Positions 19,777 through 28,426 of a stretch of DNA of 64,000 bases are shown here, one piece after another. A program made the position numbers and the translations under genes. The notes under the pieces are model-generated. The model made no database searches. It was not told the origin of the DNA and saw nothing but the letters and a program-made list of their open reading frames with translations. The stretch is from contig NZ_JAHPIV010000011.1 of assembly GCF_019039105.1 (NCBI RefSeq), positions 62,001 to 126,000 of the forward strand. The letters are read 5' to 3'. The stretch is from Desertibacillus haloalkaliphilus (lineage in GTDB: Bacteria; Bacillota; Bacilli; Bacillales; KJ1-10-99). Position 1 is the stretch's first letter. Every line of letters begins with the position of its first letter.

Positions 19777-21630
19777 TTGATCATTCTTTTATTGTTTATC
19801 AGCGCTTGCACCCTGAATCAAAATGAAGGTGAACCACGACAGCAAGCACAGCTCAATGAAGGTGAAATAAACAGGCAAATCAATCAAGGGCCTGCTTTTG
19901 ATCGCATAGACAATCATGGTCTTCATATCCTAGACGCTCAGCGACAGAGAGCAGGGGTTTTCACACTTAATAACATTCCTTATATAAATGTCAAATTGCT
20001 TAATTATCTTGGGCATGTCAGCGAGATTCCTGTAGCGATAAAAGGAACGTATACCGTGAATAATACAACTACCGTTAACGCAAACTCAAATTTTCGTGTC
20101 AAACTAGAAAATGACAAGGTCGCCCTTTATGAGGGATCGAGCAAACTCATGGATGCATCGTCATTAACATTTGTTCCCAATCATTACAACACTGATCACC
20201 AGGTGATCATAAAGGATCGCCCTTATTTAGGGACGATGGAATTTACGAGAGAAGGCGAGATTGTTCGCCCAATTAATACACTTCCTATTGAAGATTATTT
20301 AAAAGGGGTCGTTCCACATGAAATGCCAGCCTCGTGGAACATTGAGGCATTGAAGGTTCAAGCGGTTGCTGCGAGAACGTACGCGATGTCACATGGGAGT
20401 CGTGTGATCGATGATAGCATAAACTTCCAAGTGTATGCTGGGTACACCTGGCACCCGAATAGCACGAGAGCGGTTAACGAAACGGCCGGTCAAACGCTAA
20501 TGTACAACAACCGACTTGCTTCAGCTGTCTATTCTTCAAGTAATGGTGGGCTGACGGAATCAAATGCAAACCTCTGGGGTGGGACTAGCTTTTCCTATTT
20601 ACCAGTACAAGAAGATCCTTATGACCCGATTCATCCATGGGAATTTACATTACACAAAACGCAAATCGACCTTGATAATCGAGATTTAGTTGAACCAGAA
20701 GTGTGGTGGAATCAGGTTAAAGAAAAAGATACCAACATTACAGCCAATATAAAATCATGGTTGATGAGAAATGGTTACCCAAACACTGAAATCAAAATTG
20801 TTTCTGTACCAAGATTAGCCTTTTCAGATCAGTTAACATCAGGGGATCGTGTAACAAAAGGAGATATAGAAGTAGAATTTCTTGTTAAGACCAAGTCAGA
20901 CAATGAGTTTAGCAAAGAAGATGATGGATCGATACGCATTCACAAGGTTAACTTTGCGAATACAACGGCCCAACAGATCCGTTCAATGATTGGGATCAAT
21001 TTCGTTCGTACGTATCTCATTAATGATGTCATTGATGATGGTCAAGCGTATAAGGTGACAGGTCGTGGATTTGGACACGGAGTTGGTATGAGTCAATGGG
21101 GTTCTAAATATCGTGCAGATGAAGGTCATACCTATACTGAGATCTTAAATTTCTACTATCCAGGTACAACGTTAACGCAATTACAGGCACCAGAGCCTAT
21201 CGAACAGAAGCCTGAACAAACAGAGCAACCGGATGAGAGTCCTGCAACACCACAGCCTCTTACGATCGTCTTACGAGTTGATCACAAGCAAGCGACAGTG
21301 AATGGAGAGACGGTGCAATTACCGGAAGCACCATATATTCGGAATGGACGAACGCTGATCCCACTTCGTTTTGTCAGTGAACAATTAGGCGCCATCGTTC
21401 ATTGGGATGAGCAAACAAGAGACATTATCATCTCAGCACCTAACAAACACCTGAATTTACGTGGAGGAAGTCGTACAGTAATTGTCAATGGCTCACAGGT
21501 TACGATCGATGTCGCTCCAGAAATTATTAGGGGAACAACATTTGTGCCATTGCGATTCATCTCAGAACAAATCGGTTCAAATGTTCATTGGAATCCACAA
21601 AATCGAACGGTAACGGTGACGAACCGCTAA
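19777..21630 (+). CDS. SpoIID/LytB-domain lipoprotein with C-terminal stalk domain
   Basis: The 617 residues begin IILLLFISAC, a lipobox. The SpoIID/LytB domain (about 165-460) contains IEDYLKGVVPHEMP, ALKVQAVAARTYAM, SSSNGGLTES and GRGFGHGVGMSQWGS. SpoIID proteins are lytic transglycosylases, and LytB helps the amidase LytC. Two copper-amine-oxidase-N-like units follow at about 500-615. The start is unclear: TTG 19777 has no ribosome site at normal distance, and GAGGTG lies 28 bases upstream with no standard start codon in frame between. Likely a vegetative cell-wall enzyme working with the divergent LysM lipoprotein. Confidence 0.88.
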   Translation: MIILLLFISACTLNQNEGEPRQQAQLNEGEINRQINQGPAFDRIDNHGLHILDAQRQRAGVFTLNNIPYINVKLLNYLGHVSEIPVAIKGTYTVNNTTTVNANSNFRVKLENDKVALYEGSSKLMDASSLTFVPNHYNTDHQVIIKDRPYLGTMEFTREGEIVRPINTLPIEDYLKGVVPHEMPASWNIEALKVQAVAARTYAMSHGSRVIDDSINFQVYAGYTWHPNSTRAVNETAGQTLMYNNRLASAVYSSSNGGLTESNANLWGGTSFSYLPVQEDPYDPIHPWEFTLHKTQIDLDNRDLVEPEVWWNQVKEKDTNITANIKSWLMRNGYPNTEIKIVSVPRLAFSDQLTSGDRVTKGDIEVEFLVKTKSDNEFSKEDDGSIRIHKVNFANTTAQQIRSMIGINFVRTYLINDVIDDGQAYKVTGRGFGHGVGMSQWGSKYRADEGHTYTEILNFYYPGTTLTQLQAPEPIEQKPEQTEQPDESPATPQPLTIVLRVDHKQATVNGETVQLPEAPYIRNGRTLIPLRFVSEQLGAIVHWDEQTRDIIISAPNKHLNLRGGSRTVIVNGSQVTIDVAPEIIRGTTFVPLRFISEQIGSNVHWNPQNRTVTVTNR

Positions 21631-21763
21631 CCGCATTTGACGATTGGCCTGTCCTTTTGGGAATGGTGGGGGCAGGCTTTTTGGAGGTATTTGGTTCAAC
21701 GTATAATGAGGTAAGTTTTTACAAACAGTATTAGGGAGACAATCAAAAGGAGGTGCCTTCCGA

Positions 21764-21943
21764 ATGGATGCTAAACGTGCACAAGAAATCTCATCTTCAC
21801 AAGCAATGGCAAATGTCATGCACAACGGCCAGCAAGTTTACATTGAGCATGTTGATCAAAGCAATGGAACAGCAACTGTTCATCCGTTGAATCAGCCAAC
21901 TCAGAAGCAAAGTGTTTCTGTCGATAGCCTGCAAGAACAATAA
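21764..21943 (+). CDS. sspH: H-type small acid-soluble spore protein
   Basis: The 59-residue protein MDAKRAQEISSSQAMANVMHNG... with the QQVYIEHVD segment and the ending VDSLQEQ matches the SspH family of minor spore SASPs, which are made in the forespore. Start ATG 21764 follows AAAGGAGGT. No SigG promoter was clear. The gene is monocistronic and ends before a strong terminator. Confidence 0.93.
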   Translation: MDAKRAQEISSSQAMANVMHNGQQVYIEHVDQSNGTATVHPLNQPTQKQSVSVDSLQEQ

Positions 21944-21971
21944 TCAGTCGAGTACATGAGATCAGAAAAAT

Positions 21972-22032
21972 AGGGTCCCATCTGCTAAAAGGTAGACAAC
22001 TATCTTTTAGCTACGCATGGGGCCCTATTTTT
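21972..22032. terminator. Long hairpin terminator after sspH
   Basis: AGGGTCCCAT/ATGGGGCCCT (one wobble pair) enclose a second stem GCTAAAAGGTAG/CTATCTTTTAGC, followed by ATTTTT. It probably also ends the convergent SET-domain gene. Confidence 0.88.
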
Positions 22033-22048
22033 GTGTGTTTTATATTAC

Positions 22049-22447
22049 TTATGAATCATCGTGTTCGTTCTCGTCCTTGTTAAACCAAAGTGGATCATAG
22101 TTATCAACTTCACCATTATAATTGATGAGCAACTCTTCACCAGCCTTAATATCTCGATAGGCATAATAGTAAAACATATGGTGCTCAAAGTTAATATCAT
22201 AGGTCGTATTTGGTTCATAAGAGTGATTAAATAACATTCCATAACCTAATACGACGGCTGAATGATTGATTCCATATTCATAGACGTAATCAGCAAGGAC
22301 CGTTTCTTCAATTAAAATATGTTCTTCATTGGGGTAAGGGATGACCGGGGCTTCATGAATCAGTTCCCCTTTTTCTATATCACGGGTCGCAAAGACACCT
22401 CGATTAAATTCGCCATCACTTAATGTAGAAGTCTTGATTTCAATCAT
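22049..22447 (-). CDS. SET-domain protein
   Basis: The 132-residue protein is a bare SET domain: GVFATRDIEKGELIHEAP opens it, MLFNHSYEPNT is the NHS.xPN motif and AGEELLINYNGE.DN is the catalytic ELxxxYG-like block. SET proteins are S-adenosylmethionine-dependent lysine methyltransferases in eukaryotes, and single-domain SET proteins are scattered in bacteria. Start ATG 22447 behind AGGTGA; a GTG three codons earlier overlaps the ribosome site. Monocistronic, target unknown. Confidence 0.85.
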   Translation of the reverse strand: MIEIKTSTLSDGEFNRGVFATRDIEKGELIHEAPVIPYPNEEHILIEETVLADYVYEYGINHSAVVLGYGMLFNHSYEPNTTYDINFEHHMFYYYAYRDIKAGEELLINYNGEVDNYDPLWFNKDENEHDDS

Positions 22448-22683
22448 GTTTGTCACCTACGCGTTCTTTCATTTTAGTATCGTTAATAAGCTTTATCTAA
22501 CTGTACCATCTTAGATGAGAAACAACAAACCTTTTTCTATGAAAGTATATAGTGTTATATCGCAAGGCAGGATTTCTTTGTGCGAGTATCGAAAAAAAGA
22601 ATAACAGCCACTTAGTGATGGTATGCCACACGGTGGAGTGAACAATAATATAGGTAACTTACTTAAAAAAAAGGGTGAGTGCT

Positions 22684-23013
22684 ATGGAAGACAAGGTTTT
22701 AATCGTAGAGGGAACGAATGATCGTAAACGAGTGAGGCGTGTGTTGGCTGAACCTGTCGACATTATTTGTACGTATGGTACGCTGAGTGATGAAAAGCTT
22801 GAATCACTTATTTTACCAATCGAAGATAAAGATGTCTATATCTTAGTCGATGCGGATGAAGCTGGTGACCGCTTGCGCAAGCAGTTAAAACATGAGCTAC
22901 CGAATGCCACGCATTTATATACACAAAAGGGCTACGGACAAGTGGAAACGACTCCGATTGACTACCTTACCCATCTATTAAGAGGTTACTTTAATGTAAA
23001 AGAAGTGATTTAA
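22684..23013 (+). CDS. yusF: Toprim-domain protein (YusF-like, RNase M5-related)
   Basis: This is a 109-residue single Toprim domain. VLIVEGTNDRKRV carries the Toprim glutamate, and DVYILVDADEAGDRLRKQLK carries the DxD motif that binds Mg. It resembles B. subtilis YusF and the catalytic domain of ribonuclease M5. Start ATG 22684 lies behind AAGGGTGA; a GTG three codons upstream is in frame but overlaps that site. The natural substrate is not known. Confidence 0.88.
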   Translation: MEDKVLIVEGTNDRKRVRRVLAEPVDIICTYGTLSDEKLESLILPIEDKDVYILVDADEAGDRLRKQLKHELPNATHLYTQKGYGQVETTPIDYLTHLLRGYFNVKEVI

Positions 23014-23020
23014 TGGATAC

Positions 23021-23054
23021 AAAAAGGCTATTCGAAAAAGGATAGCTTTTTTTT
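23021..23054 (+). terminator. Terminator of yusF
   Basis: AAAAAGGCTAT pairs with ATAGCTTTTT across a short loop (one wobble pair) and ends in an eight-T run. Confidence 0.8.
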
Positions 23055-23056
23055 GT

Positions 23057-23208
23057 GGTAAAGGGGCGGAGTGCGCTAGCAAGTTAGAATAATCATTGAA
23101 GTAGGCTTACTCGCACCGCCTTAGGATTAAGTTTAAGGGAAGTTCACTGAGGAAGAAGATGATGATTCAAGGAAGGGTAAAGGGGCGGAGTGCGCTAGCA
23201 AGTTAGAA
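23057..23208. repeat. Pair of 33-bp perfect direct repeats in an intergenic region
   Basis: The identical 33-mer beginning GGTAAAGGGGCGGAGTGCGC occurs at 23057-23089 and 23176-23208. The first copy is followed by ACTCGCACCGCCTT, an imperfect complement of its own start, so it can form a hairpin of about 70 bases. A related element lies at 47908. The rest of 23014-23382 shows nothing else. Confidence 0.85.
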
Positions 23209-23382
23209 GAGGGATAACCAGAGGAGTGGCGTTGCCTTGGGAGGGTATGAGAGATCTTGTGGTTCCTGGTTCCTCTATTTGTGAAAAAAGTGCTTAGTTT
23301 CGGTGAGAAGTGGATTTAGGTTCCGCTATTTGATGAGAATGCGTGTGCAATCCAGATGCTGGGGGAGGGAGAACACTCTGGC

Positions 23383-23589
23383 TTAAAAATCGTGAAAGTT
23401 ATATTTGACAAACAAGAACCAAATCACAAGCAAGCTGATGATAATGAGGCTCAAAATGATAATTGAAAACAATTGAGTGTTTACATGGTAAACGACAGTG
23501 AGGAAAAAGGTAGCAATGAATGTGATCGTCGGTAACAGCGACGAAACCGTGATTTTCTTTTCAGGAGTTGTATTTTTATCGCCTGTCAT
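23383..23589 (-). CDS. Small two-helix membrane protein (68 aa)
   Basis: Start ATG 23589 follows GGAGGG at 7 bases. A hydrophilic head (MTGDKNTTPEKK) precedes two hydrophobic segments, about 15-33 and 41-61, and the protein ends KYNFHDF. It is divergent from the RNase J gene. No family recognised. Confidence 0.65.
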   Translation of the reverse strand: MTGDKNTTPEKKITVSSLLPTITFIATFFLTVVYHVNTQLFSIIILSLIIISLLVIWFLFVKYNFHDF

Positions 23590-23743
23590 CAAGGACCCTC
23601 CAATAATACAATCGTTAGTTTTAGCTTGGATGTTTTTACCATGAACTATACAGAGCGGTGTGCAAAAAAAATTTCTAAACGATAAATACAGTCTAGGAAA
23701 ACGGACATACTAGAACTACTATTAAAAGCTGGAGGGTATCGTT

Positions 23744-25417
23744 TTGAGCACACAAGAGAATGCATTATCCATTTTTGCTTTAGGTGGATTAAATGAAATC
23801 GGAAAAAATATGTATGCCATCCAATACAAAGATGAAATCGTCATTATCGACTGTGGAAATAAGTTTCCCGATGAAAATTTTTTAGGGATTGATTTAATCA
23901 TTCCGGATATTACATACTTGCTCGAAAATAAAGAGAAAGTCAAAGCGTTGATTGTTACGCATGGTCATGAAGACCATATCGGTGGTGTGCCTTTCTTCTT
24001 AAAAAAATTAAATGTTCCGGTTTACGGGACACGTTTTACACTCGGGTTAATTGAATTAAAATTAAAGGAGCATAAGCTACTCAGGGAATCGAAGTTAGTT
24101 GAAATTGATGCAAATTCTAATGTAGATTTTGCTCACTTTAGCATCGACTTTTTTAAAGTCACGCACAGTATTCCAGACTGTCTCGGAATGGTCATTCGTA
24201 CGCCGGAAGGGAATATTGTTCATACAGGTGACTTCAAATTTGATTTAACCCCTGCGCAAAACGAACACTCGGACATTCATAAAATGGCTGAGATCGGTAA
24301 AGAAGGCGTTTTGCTTCTTTTATCTGAAAGCACGAATGCTGAACGTCCTGGCTCGACACCGACGGAACAGACCGTCGGAGAACATGTTGAAGAAGCGTTT
24401 ATGAAGGCAGACGGCAAGGTGATCCTTTCGACGTTTGCATCGAATGTTAGCCGCCTTCAGCAGGCCATTGATGCGGCGAAGCAAACTCATCGGAAGCTCG
24501 CACTACTTGGACGCAGCATGGTCAATGTCGTCAACGTTGCAATGGAACGTGGTTATTTAGATGTCCCTGATGGAATGTTAATTGATACAAACGACATTAA
24601 CCAACTACCTCCCGAAAAAGTCGCAATCCTCTGTACAGGAAGTCAAGGCGAGCCATTAGCGGCACTTTCAAGGCTTTCTACGGGGAAGTACCGAGGTGTT
24701 GACATATTAGCAGGAGATACGGTGATATTAGCAGCTGGACCTATCCCTGGAAACGAGCGTGGCATCACCCGTATTGTCGATAATTTATTTAGCCTCGGTG
24801 CCAATGTTATCTATGGTTCTGGTAGTTCTTCTGGGATGCATGTATCCGGACACGGCTATCAAGAGGATTTAAAGTTAATGTTAACGCTGATGAGACCAAC
24901 ATATTTTGTCCCGATTCATGGCGAGTATCGGATGCTCCATCATCATAGGTTGTTAGCTGAATCAGTTGGTGTTGAGGAAGGTCATACATTTATTATGAAA
25001 AACGGTGATGTTGTAGACATCGAAAATCGGACCGCTCGCCAAACGAGAAAAATCCAAGCCGGCAATACGTACGTTGATGGAATTGGTGCAGCTGATGTTG
25101 GTGAAATCGTCTTGCGCGATCGTAAACAGCTATCAGAAGACGGAATGCTTGTCATTGTATTGACAATGAGTAAAACCGACAAAAATCTCGTGTCTGATCC
25201 CGATACGATATCACGTGGATTCGTCTATATGAAGGACTCTGAGGAACTGATGAAGGATGTAAATGACTTAATTTCAAGAACGGTACATGAGTTATCCGAA
25301 GAGGATCGCAACGAGTGGCGTGTCATTAAGCAGCAACTAAAGAGATCAGTTGGACAATATTTATTTAAACAAACGAAGAAAAAACCAATGATCTTACCGA
25401 TTATTATTGAGGTTTAA
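23744..25417 (+). CDS. Ribonuclease J family protein
   Basis: The 557-residue beta-CASP metallo-beta-lactamase nuclease matches RNase J1 (555) in length and end (PMILPIIIEV). ALGGLNEIGKN opens it. The metal motif THGHEDHIGG is the complete J1-type form, so the enzyme should be active as a 5'-3' exo/endonuclease. HTGDFKFD, CTGSQGEPLAALSRLS and SGHGYQED are present, with a C-terminal KH-like part. Start is TTG 23744, eight bases after GGAGGG. The usual rnjA partner (rpoY) is absent upstream, so this may be an additional paralogue. J1 versus paralogue is unresolved. Confidence 0.9.
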   Translation: MSTQENALSIFALGGLNEIGKNMYAIQYKDEIVIIDCGNKFPDENFLGIDLIIPDITYLLENKEKVKALIVTHGHEDHIGGVPFFLKKLNVPVYGTRFTLGLIELKLKEHKLLRESKLVEIDANSNVDFAHFSIDFFKVTHSIPDCLGMVIRTPEGNIVHTGDFKFDLTPAQNEHSDIHKMAEIGKEGVLLLLSESTNAERPGSTPTEQTVGEHVEEAFMKADGKVILSTFASNVSRLQQAIDAAKQTHRKLALLGRSMVNVVNVAMERGYLDVPDGMLIDTNDINQLPPEKVAILCTGSQGEPLAALSRLSTGKYRGVDILAGDTVILAAGPIPGNERGITRIVDNLFSLGANVIYGSGSSSGMHVSGHGYQEDLKLMLTLMRPTYFVPIHGEYRMLHHHRLLAESVGVEEGHTFIMKNGDVVDIENRTARQTRKIQAGNTYVDGIGAADVGEIVLRDRKQLSEDGMLVIVLTMSKTDKNLVSDPDTISRGFVYMKDSEELMKDVNDLISRTVHELSEEDRNEWRVIKQQLKRSVGQYLFKQTKKKPMILPIIIEV

Positions 25418-25426
25418 TAATGGTAT

Positions 25427-25464
25427 ATACCCTTACACCGCTAATTGGTGTGAGGGTATTTTTT
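25427..25464 (+). terminator. Terminator of the RNase J gene
   Basis: ATACCCTTACACC pairs with GGTGTGAGGGTAT (wobble pair included), loop of 7, then TTTTTT. Confidence 0.92.
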
Positions 25465-25580
25465 AATGCAAAAAAATCATTAGCTGACTGTATTACCCTA
25501 TATATTGTAAATTTCTAGCATATGATTTCACTACACCTAATAACATAGACTAGGTATTCAGTCGTTAGATTAAAGATAAT

Positions 25581-25594
25581 TGAAAGCGTTTACT
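25581..25594. promoter_or_regulatory. CcpA cre box of the cyclase-symporter-FAH operon
   Basis: TGAAAGCGTTTACT fits the cre consensus at every position. It lies 40 bases before the first start codon and overlaps the only plausible -10 (TACTAT, 25591-25596), so CcpA should repress the operon when preferred sugars are present. Confidence 0.8.
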
Positions 25595-25633
25595 ATGAGT
25601 TGATAAAAAAATGAAAGTAAGGGTGATTTGTTG

Positions 25634-26404
25634 ATGAATCGAAGAAATCTAAAAATGATTGACCTGAGTGTTCCGTTAGATCCACAAGCAAAAGAGCCGA
25701 TGCCACCACAGATTGACTATATAACCCATGAGGAAGGAGCAAAACAGGCAGCGCAACTCTTTGGGTTAGAACCAGAAGATTTCCCTGATCAAAAGGCATG
25801 GGCAAATGAGGCGATCACACTTTCAACTCATTCTGGAACTCATGTTGACGCACCATGGCATTATGCTTCAGAAACGAATGGTGAGCGGTCACGAACGATC
25901 GATGAGCTCCCCTTGGAATGGTTTTATGGAGATGGTGTGTTATTTGATTTTAGTAATAAACAACAAGGGTATGAAATTCAAGTTGATGATTTTAAGTCAC
26001 AATTAAAAGAAATGAAATATGATTTAAAGCCTTATGATATCGTTCTTATCCGAACAGATGCGGATAAGAGATATTACCAAGAGAATTATGCGCAATCCCA
26101 TGCAGGTGTGTCAGCAGATGCAACGAGGTGGTTAATTGATAAAGGTATTAAGGTCATGGGAACAGATGGTTGGGGATGGGATATTCCATTTTATCTACAA
26201 GCGAATGACTATAAACAAAACCCACGAGATGGAGTCCTTTGGGCTGCGCACTTTGTCGGTAAGGAACAAGAGTATTGCCAAATTGAAAAGCTTGCAAATC
26301 TTGAAAAGCTCCCTGTAAGGTATGGATTTAAAGTAGCGGTATTTCCAGTCAGTATAAAACATGCGAGTGCAGGATGGGCCAGACCGGTGGCGATTCTAGA
26401 ATAG
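25634..26404 (+). CDS. Cyclase-family metal hydrolase (kynurenine-formamidase-like)
   Basis: The 256-residue protein carries the signature HSGTHVDAPWHY (HxGTHxDxPxH) that binds the metal pair in kynurenine formamidase, isatin hydrolase and related enzymes. VLIRTDADKRYYQ and MGTDGWGWD also fit. Start ATG 25634 behind AAGGGTGA; the two TTG codons before it are weaker. It is first in a three-gene operon with a symporter and a fumarylacetoacetate-hydrolase-like enzyme, so it probably opens an amide, lactone or lactam ring in a carbon catabolic route. Substrate not known. Confidence 0.88.
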   Translation: MNRRNLKMIDLSVPLDPQAKEPMPPQIDYITHEEGAKQAAQLFGLEPEDFPDQKAWANEAITLSTHSGTHVDAPWHYASETNGERSRTIDELPLEWFYGDGVLFDFSNKQQGYEIQVDDFKSQLKEMKYDLKPYDIVLIRTDADKRYYQENYAQSHAGVSADATRWLIDKGIKVMGTDGWGWDIPFYLQANDYKQNPRDGVLWAAHFVGKEQEYCQIEKLANLEKLPVRYGFKVAVFPVSIKHASAGWARPVAILE

Positions 26405-26416
26405 GGGGAGAAAAAG

Positions 26417-28387
26417 ATGAGCTTCAACTTCGTATTCTTATTGTACAGCTTCATTTTCATCGTCATCTTGTTGTACGGTGGATGGGTAACAAAAAAATGG
26501 ATATCCGGTTCTAATGATTATTTCATAGCAGGACGTGAAGTAGGCTTATTGATTAATGTGTTTGGTGTGGCTGCTATTGGCTTTGCCGGAACCATGATTA
26601 CATTAGGACCAGGATTAGCGCTAACGACTGGATTTTTTGGAGCTTTGGGATTCGGGTTCGTTTATGCTATAGGTGGATTAGCGTTATATGGACTTTTATT
26701 TGCCCCTTACATTAGAAGGTCTGGTGCCCATACATTATCCGAGTGGCTTGAAATGCGGTTTGATACGAGAACGAGAACATTAATCACAATTACAACCATT
26801 CTAGGGTTACTCGGAATTATGGCAAATAATGTTGTATCGATGGCAATCGTTGCAAACGGATTTACAGGTTGGCCGCTCATCTGGACATTAACAGTCATCT
26901 TCTTCTTGTTTTTACTTTTTACGTATATTGGAGGATTTTGGGCAGTTACGTTAACCGATTTCGTGCAAATGTGTATTGGTTTAATCGCATTGCCCGTTTT
27001 AATCATTACCCTTATTTCAAAGTTTGGTGGTACGAGTTTTATCTCTAGTCAATGGCCTGGCGATCGTAGTTATTGGACACATGGGTTTATGGATGGACAG
27101 CTCTCGATTTTTTCGGTTCAATATCCGAGCATCATCACCTTTGTGATTTTATTTGCTTGTTTCCTTGTCTGGGGAAATAACTACTATTGGCTTCGTGTCT
27201 CGTCCACTAGAAGCGAAAGAACAGCAAAACTTTCATTCTTATACGGTGGCTTATTACTATTGTTTGTTCCAATGCTGATATTAGGGTTTGTTGGATTGTA
27301 TGCGGGAAGTGCATTTGGGGATCAATTTCTACCACACGGGGGAACAGATCCAATGGCTGCCTTTGGTGTTGTGTTAACTGCTTTACCAATTGCGGTAGCG
27401 GCTCTCGCATTAACTGGCGCACTAGCAGCTTCAATTTCAACATCAACGACTGCGTTAATTGGTGCATCAAGTACGGCAGTTCGCGATTTGTATCAGCGTT
27501 TTTTTAAGCCGAAAGCAACTCCAAAACAACTTAAAGTCCCAGCCAAAGTAATCACGCTCTTGTTAGGTTTGCTCGTCTGGTTACTATGTTTTTACCCTGG
27601 AGGACCCTTGTATTTATTTGCATTCTCTACCGCATGGCTTGGCCCCCCATCCATTTTAGTCTTCTTAGGAATTTGGTGGAAACGGACAACTGTACAAGGC
27701 GCTTTTTGGGGAGCTGTCTTAGGTATTGTTGTCTTATCCGTGTTAACGGTATTAGATTTATTGCAGGTCTTTAGCATCAATCCATATATGCATGTTGGCT
27801 TAGTAGGATTAGTCGTAACGCTCGTTGCAACGATCATCATTAGTTTAGCGACAAAGCCAAATTATTATGCGAAAAAAGGATGGAACAAAGAAGTAGAAGA
27901 GCCCCAAACAATCAATATAAACAAACAAGAACGATCAATTTTGAGACTTATTTTCTTCGGTTACAATACGATGGCAGAGATTAGTGATACGCTTGGTGTC
28001 GATTCATCAGTCAGTCATAAATGGATCGAAAGCCTTGATAAAAAACACTTGATCCATCGACAAAAATATAGTGGAGCTGGCTTTTACACATTTGCCCTTG
28101 CAACCAATGCAATACGGTTCATCGATATCTCGGATGAAGAAAGGCTGCTTTCTGATGATCAATTATCGATGGAGGATATTGAGGTGCTCTCTAAAATTAA
28201 CGAGGGAATCGATGCATTTGAGCGTTTTGTAAAAGAAAAACAATATGATTCGCTTAAGATATCTGTCATCCTATCAAAATTAATAAAACAGGGTTTGTTA
28301 ACAGAGTTTGGACTACTAAAACGTAAGGTCAAAATCAATCAAGCTGGTAAAGCAATGGTAGATAAATATTCCTATTTACTATCATAG
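26417..28387 (+). CDS. Sodium:solute symporter with C-terminal winged-helix-like tail
   Basis: The 656-residue protein has a 12-13 helix SSS-family transporter core (about 1-485), including FIAGREVGLLINVFGVAA and the SSS block RSERTAKLSFLYGG. It should import an organic anion with Na+. The last 155 residues are soluble: KQERSILRLIFFGYNTMAEISDTLGVDSSVSHKWIESLDKKHLI reads as a winged helix-turn-helix, and a second similar unit (VLSKLIKQGLLTEFG...KINQAG) follows. That tail is not part of usual SSS proteins. RBS is AGGGGGAG. The substrate is probably that of the flanking hydrolases. Confidence 0.85.
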   Translation: MSFNFVFLLYSFIFIVILLYGGWVTKKWISGSNDYFIAGREVGLLINVFGVAAIGFAGTMITLGPGLALTTGFFGALGFGFVYAIGGLALYGLLFAPYIRRSGAHTLSEWLEMRFDTRTRTLITITTILGLLGIMANNVVSMAIVANGFTGWPLIWTLTVIFFLFLLFTYIGGFWAVTLTDFVQMCIGLIALPVLIITLISKFGGTSFISSQWPGDRSYWTHGFMDGQLSIFSVQYPSIITFVILFACFLVWGNNYYWLRVSSTRSERTAKLSFLYGGLLLLFVPMLILGFVGLYAGSAFGDQFLPHGGTDPMAAFGVVLTALPIAVAALALTGALAASISTSTTALIGASSTAVRDLYQRFFKPKATPKQLKVPAKVITLLLGLLVWLLCFYPGGPLYLFAFSTAWLGPPSILVFLGIWWKRTTVQGAFWGAVLGIVVLSVLTVLDLLQVFSINPYMHVGLVGLVVTLVATIIISLATKPNYYAKKGWNKEVEEPQTININKQERSILRLIFFGYNTMAEISDTLGVDSSVSHKWIESLDKKHLIHRQKYSGAGFYTFALATNAIRFIDISDEERLLSDDQLSMEDIEVLSKINEGIDAFERFVKEKQYDSLKISVILSKLIKQGLLTEFGLLKRKVKINQAGKAMVDKYSYLLS

Positions 28388-28426
28388 ATAAAACAAGAGA
28401 ATTATCGTATGAAAGGAGTACCTTTG

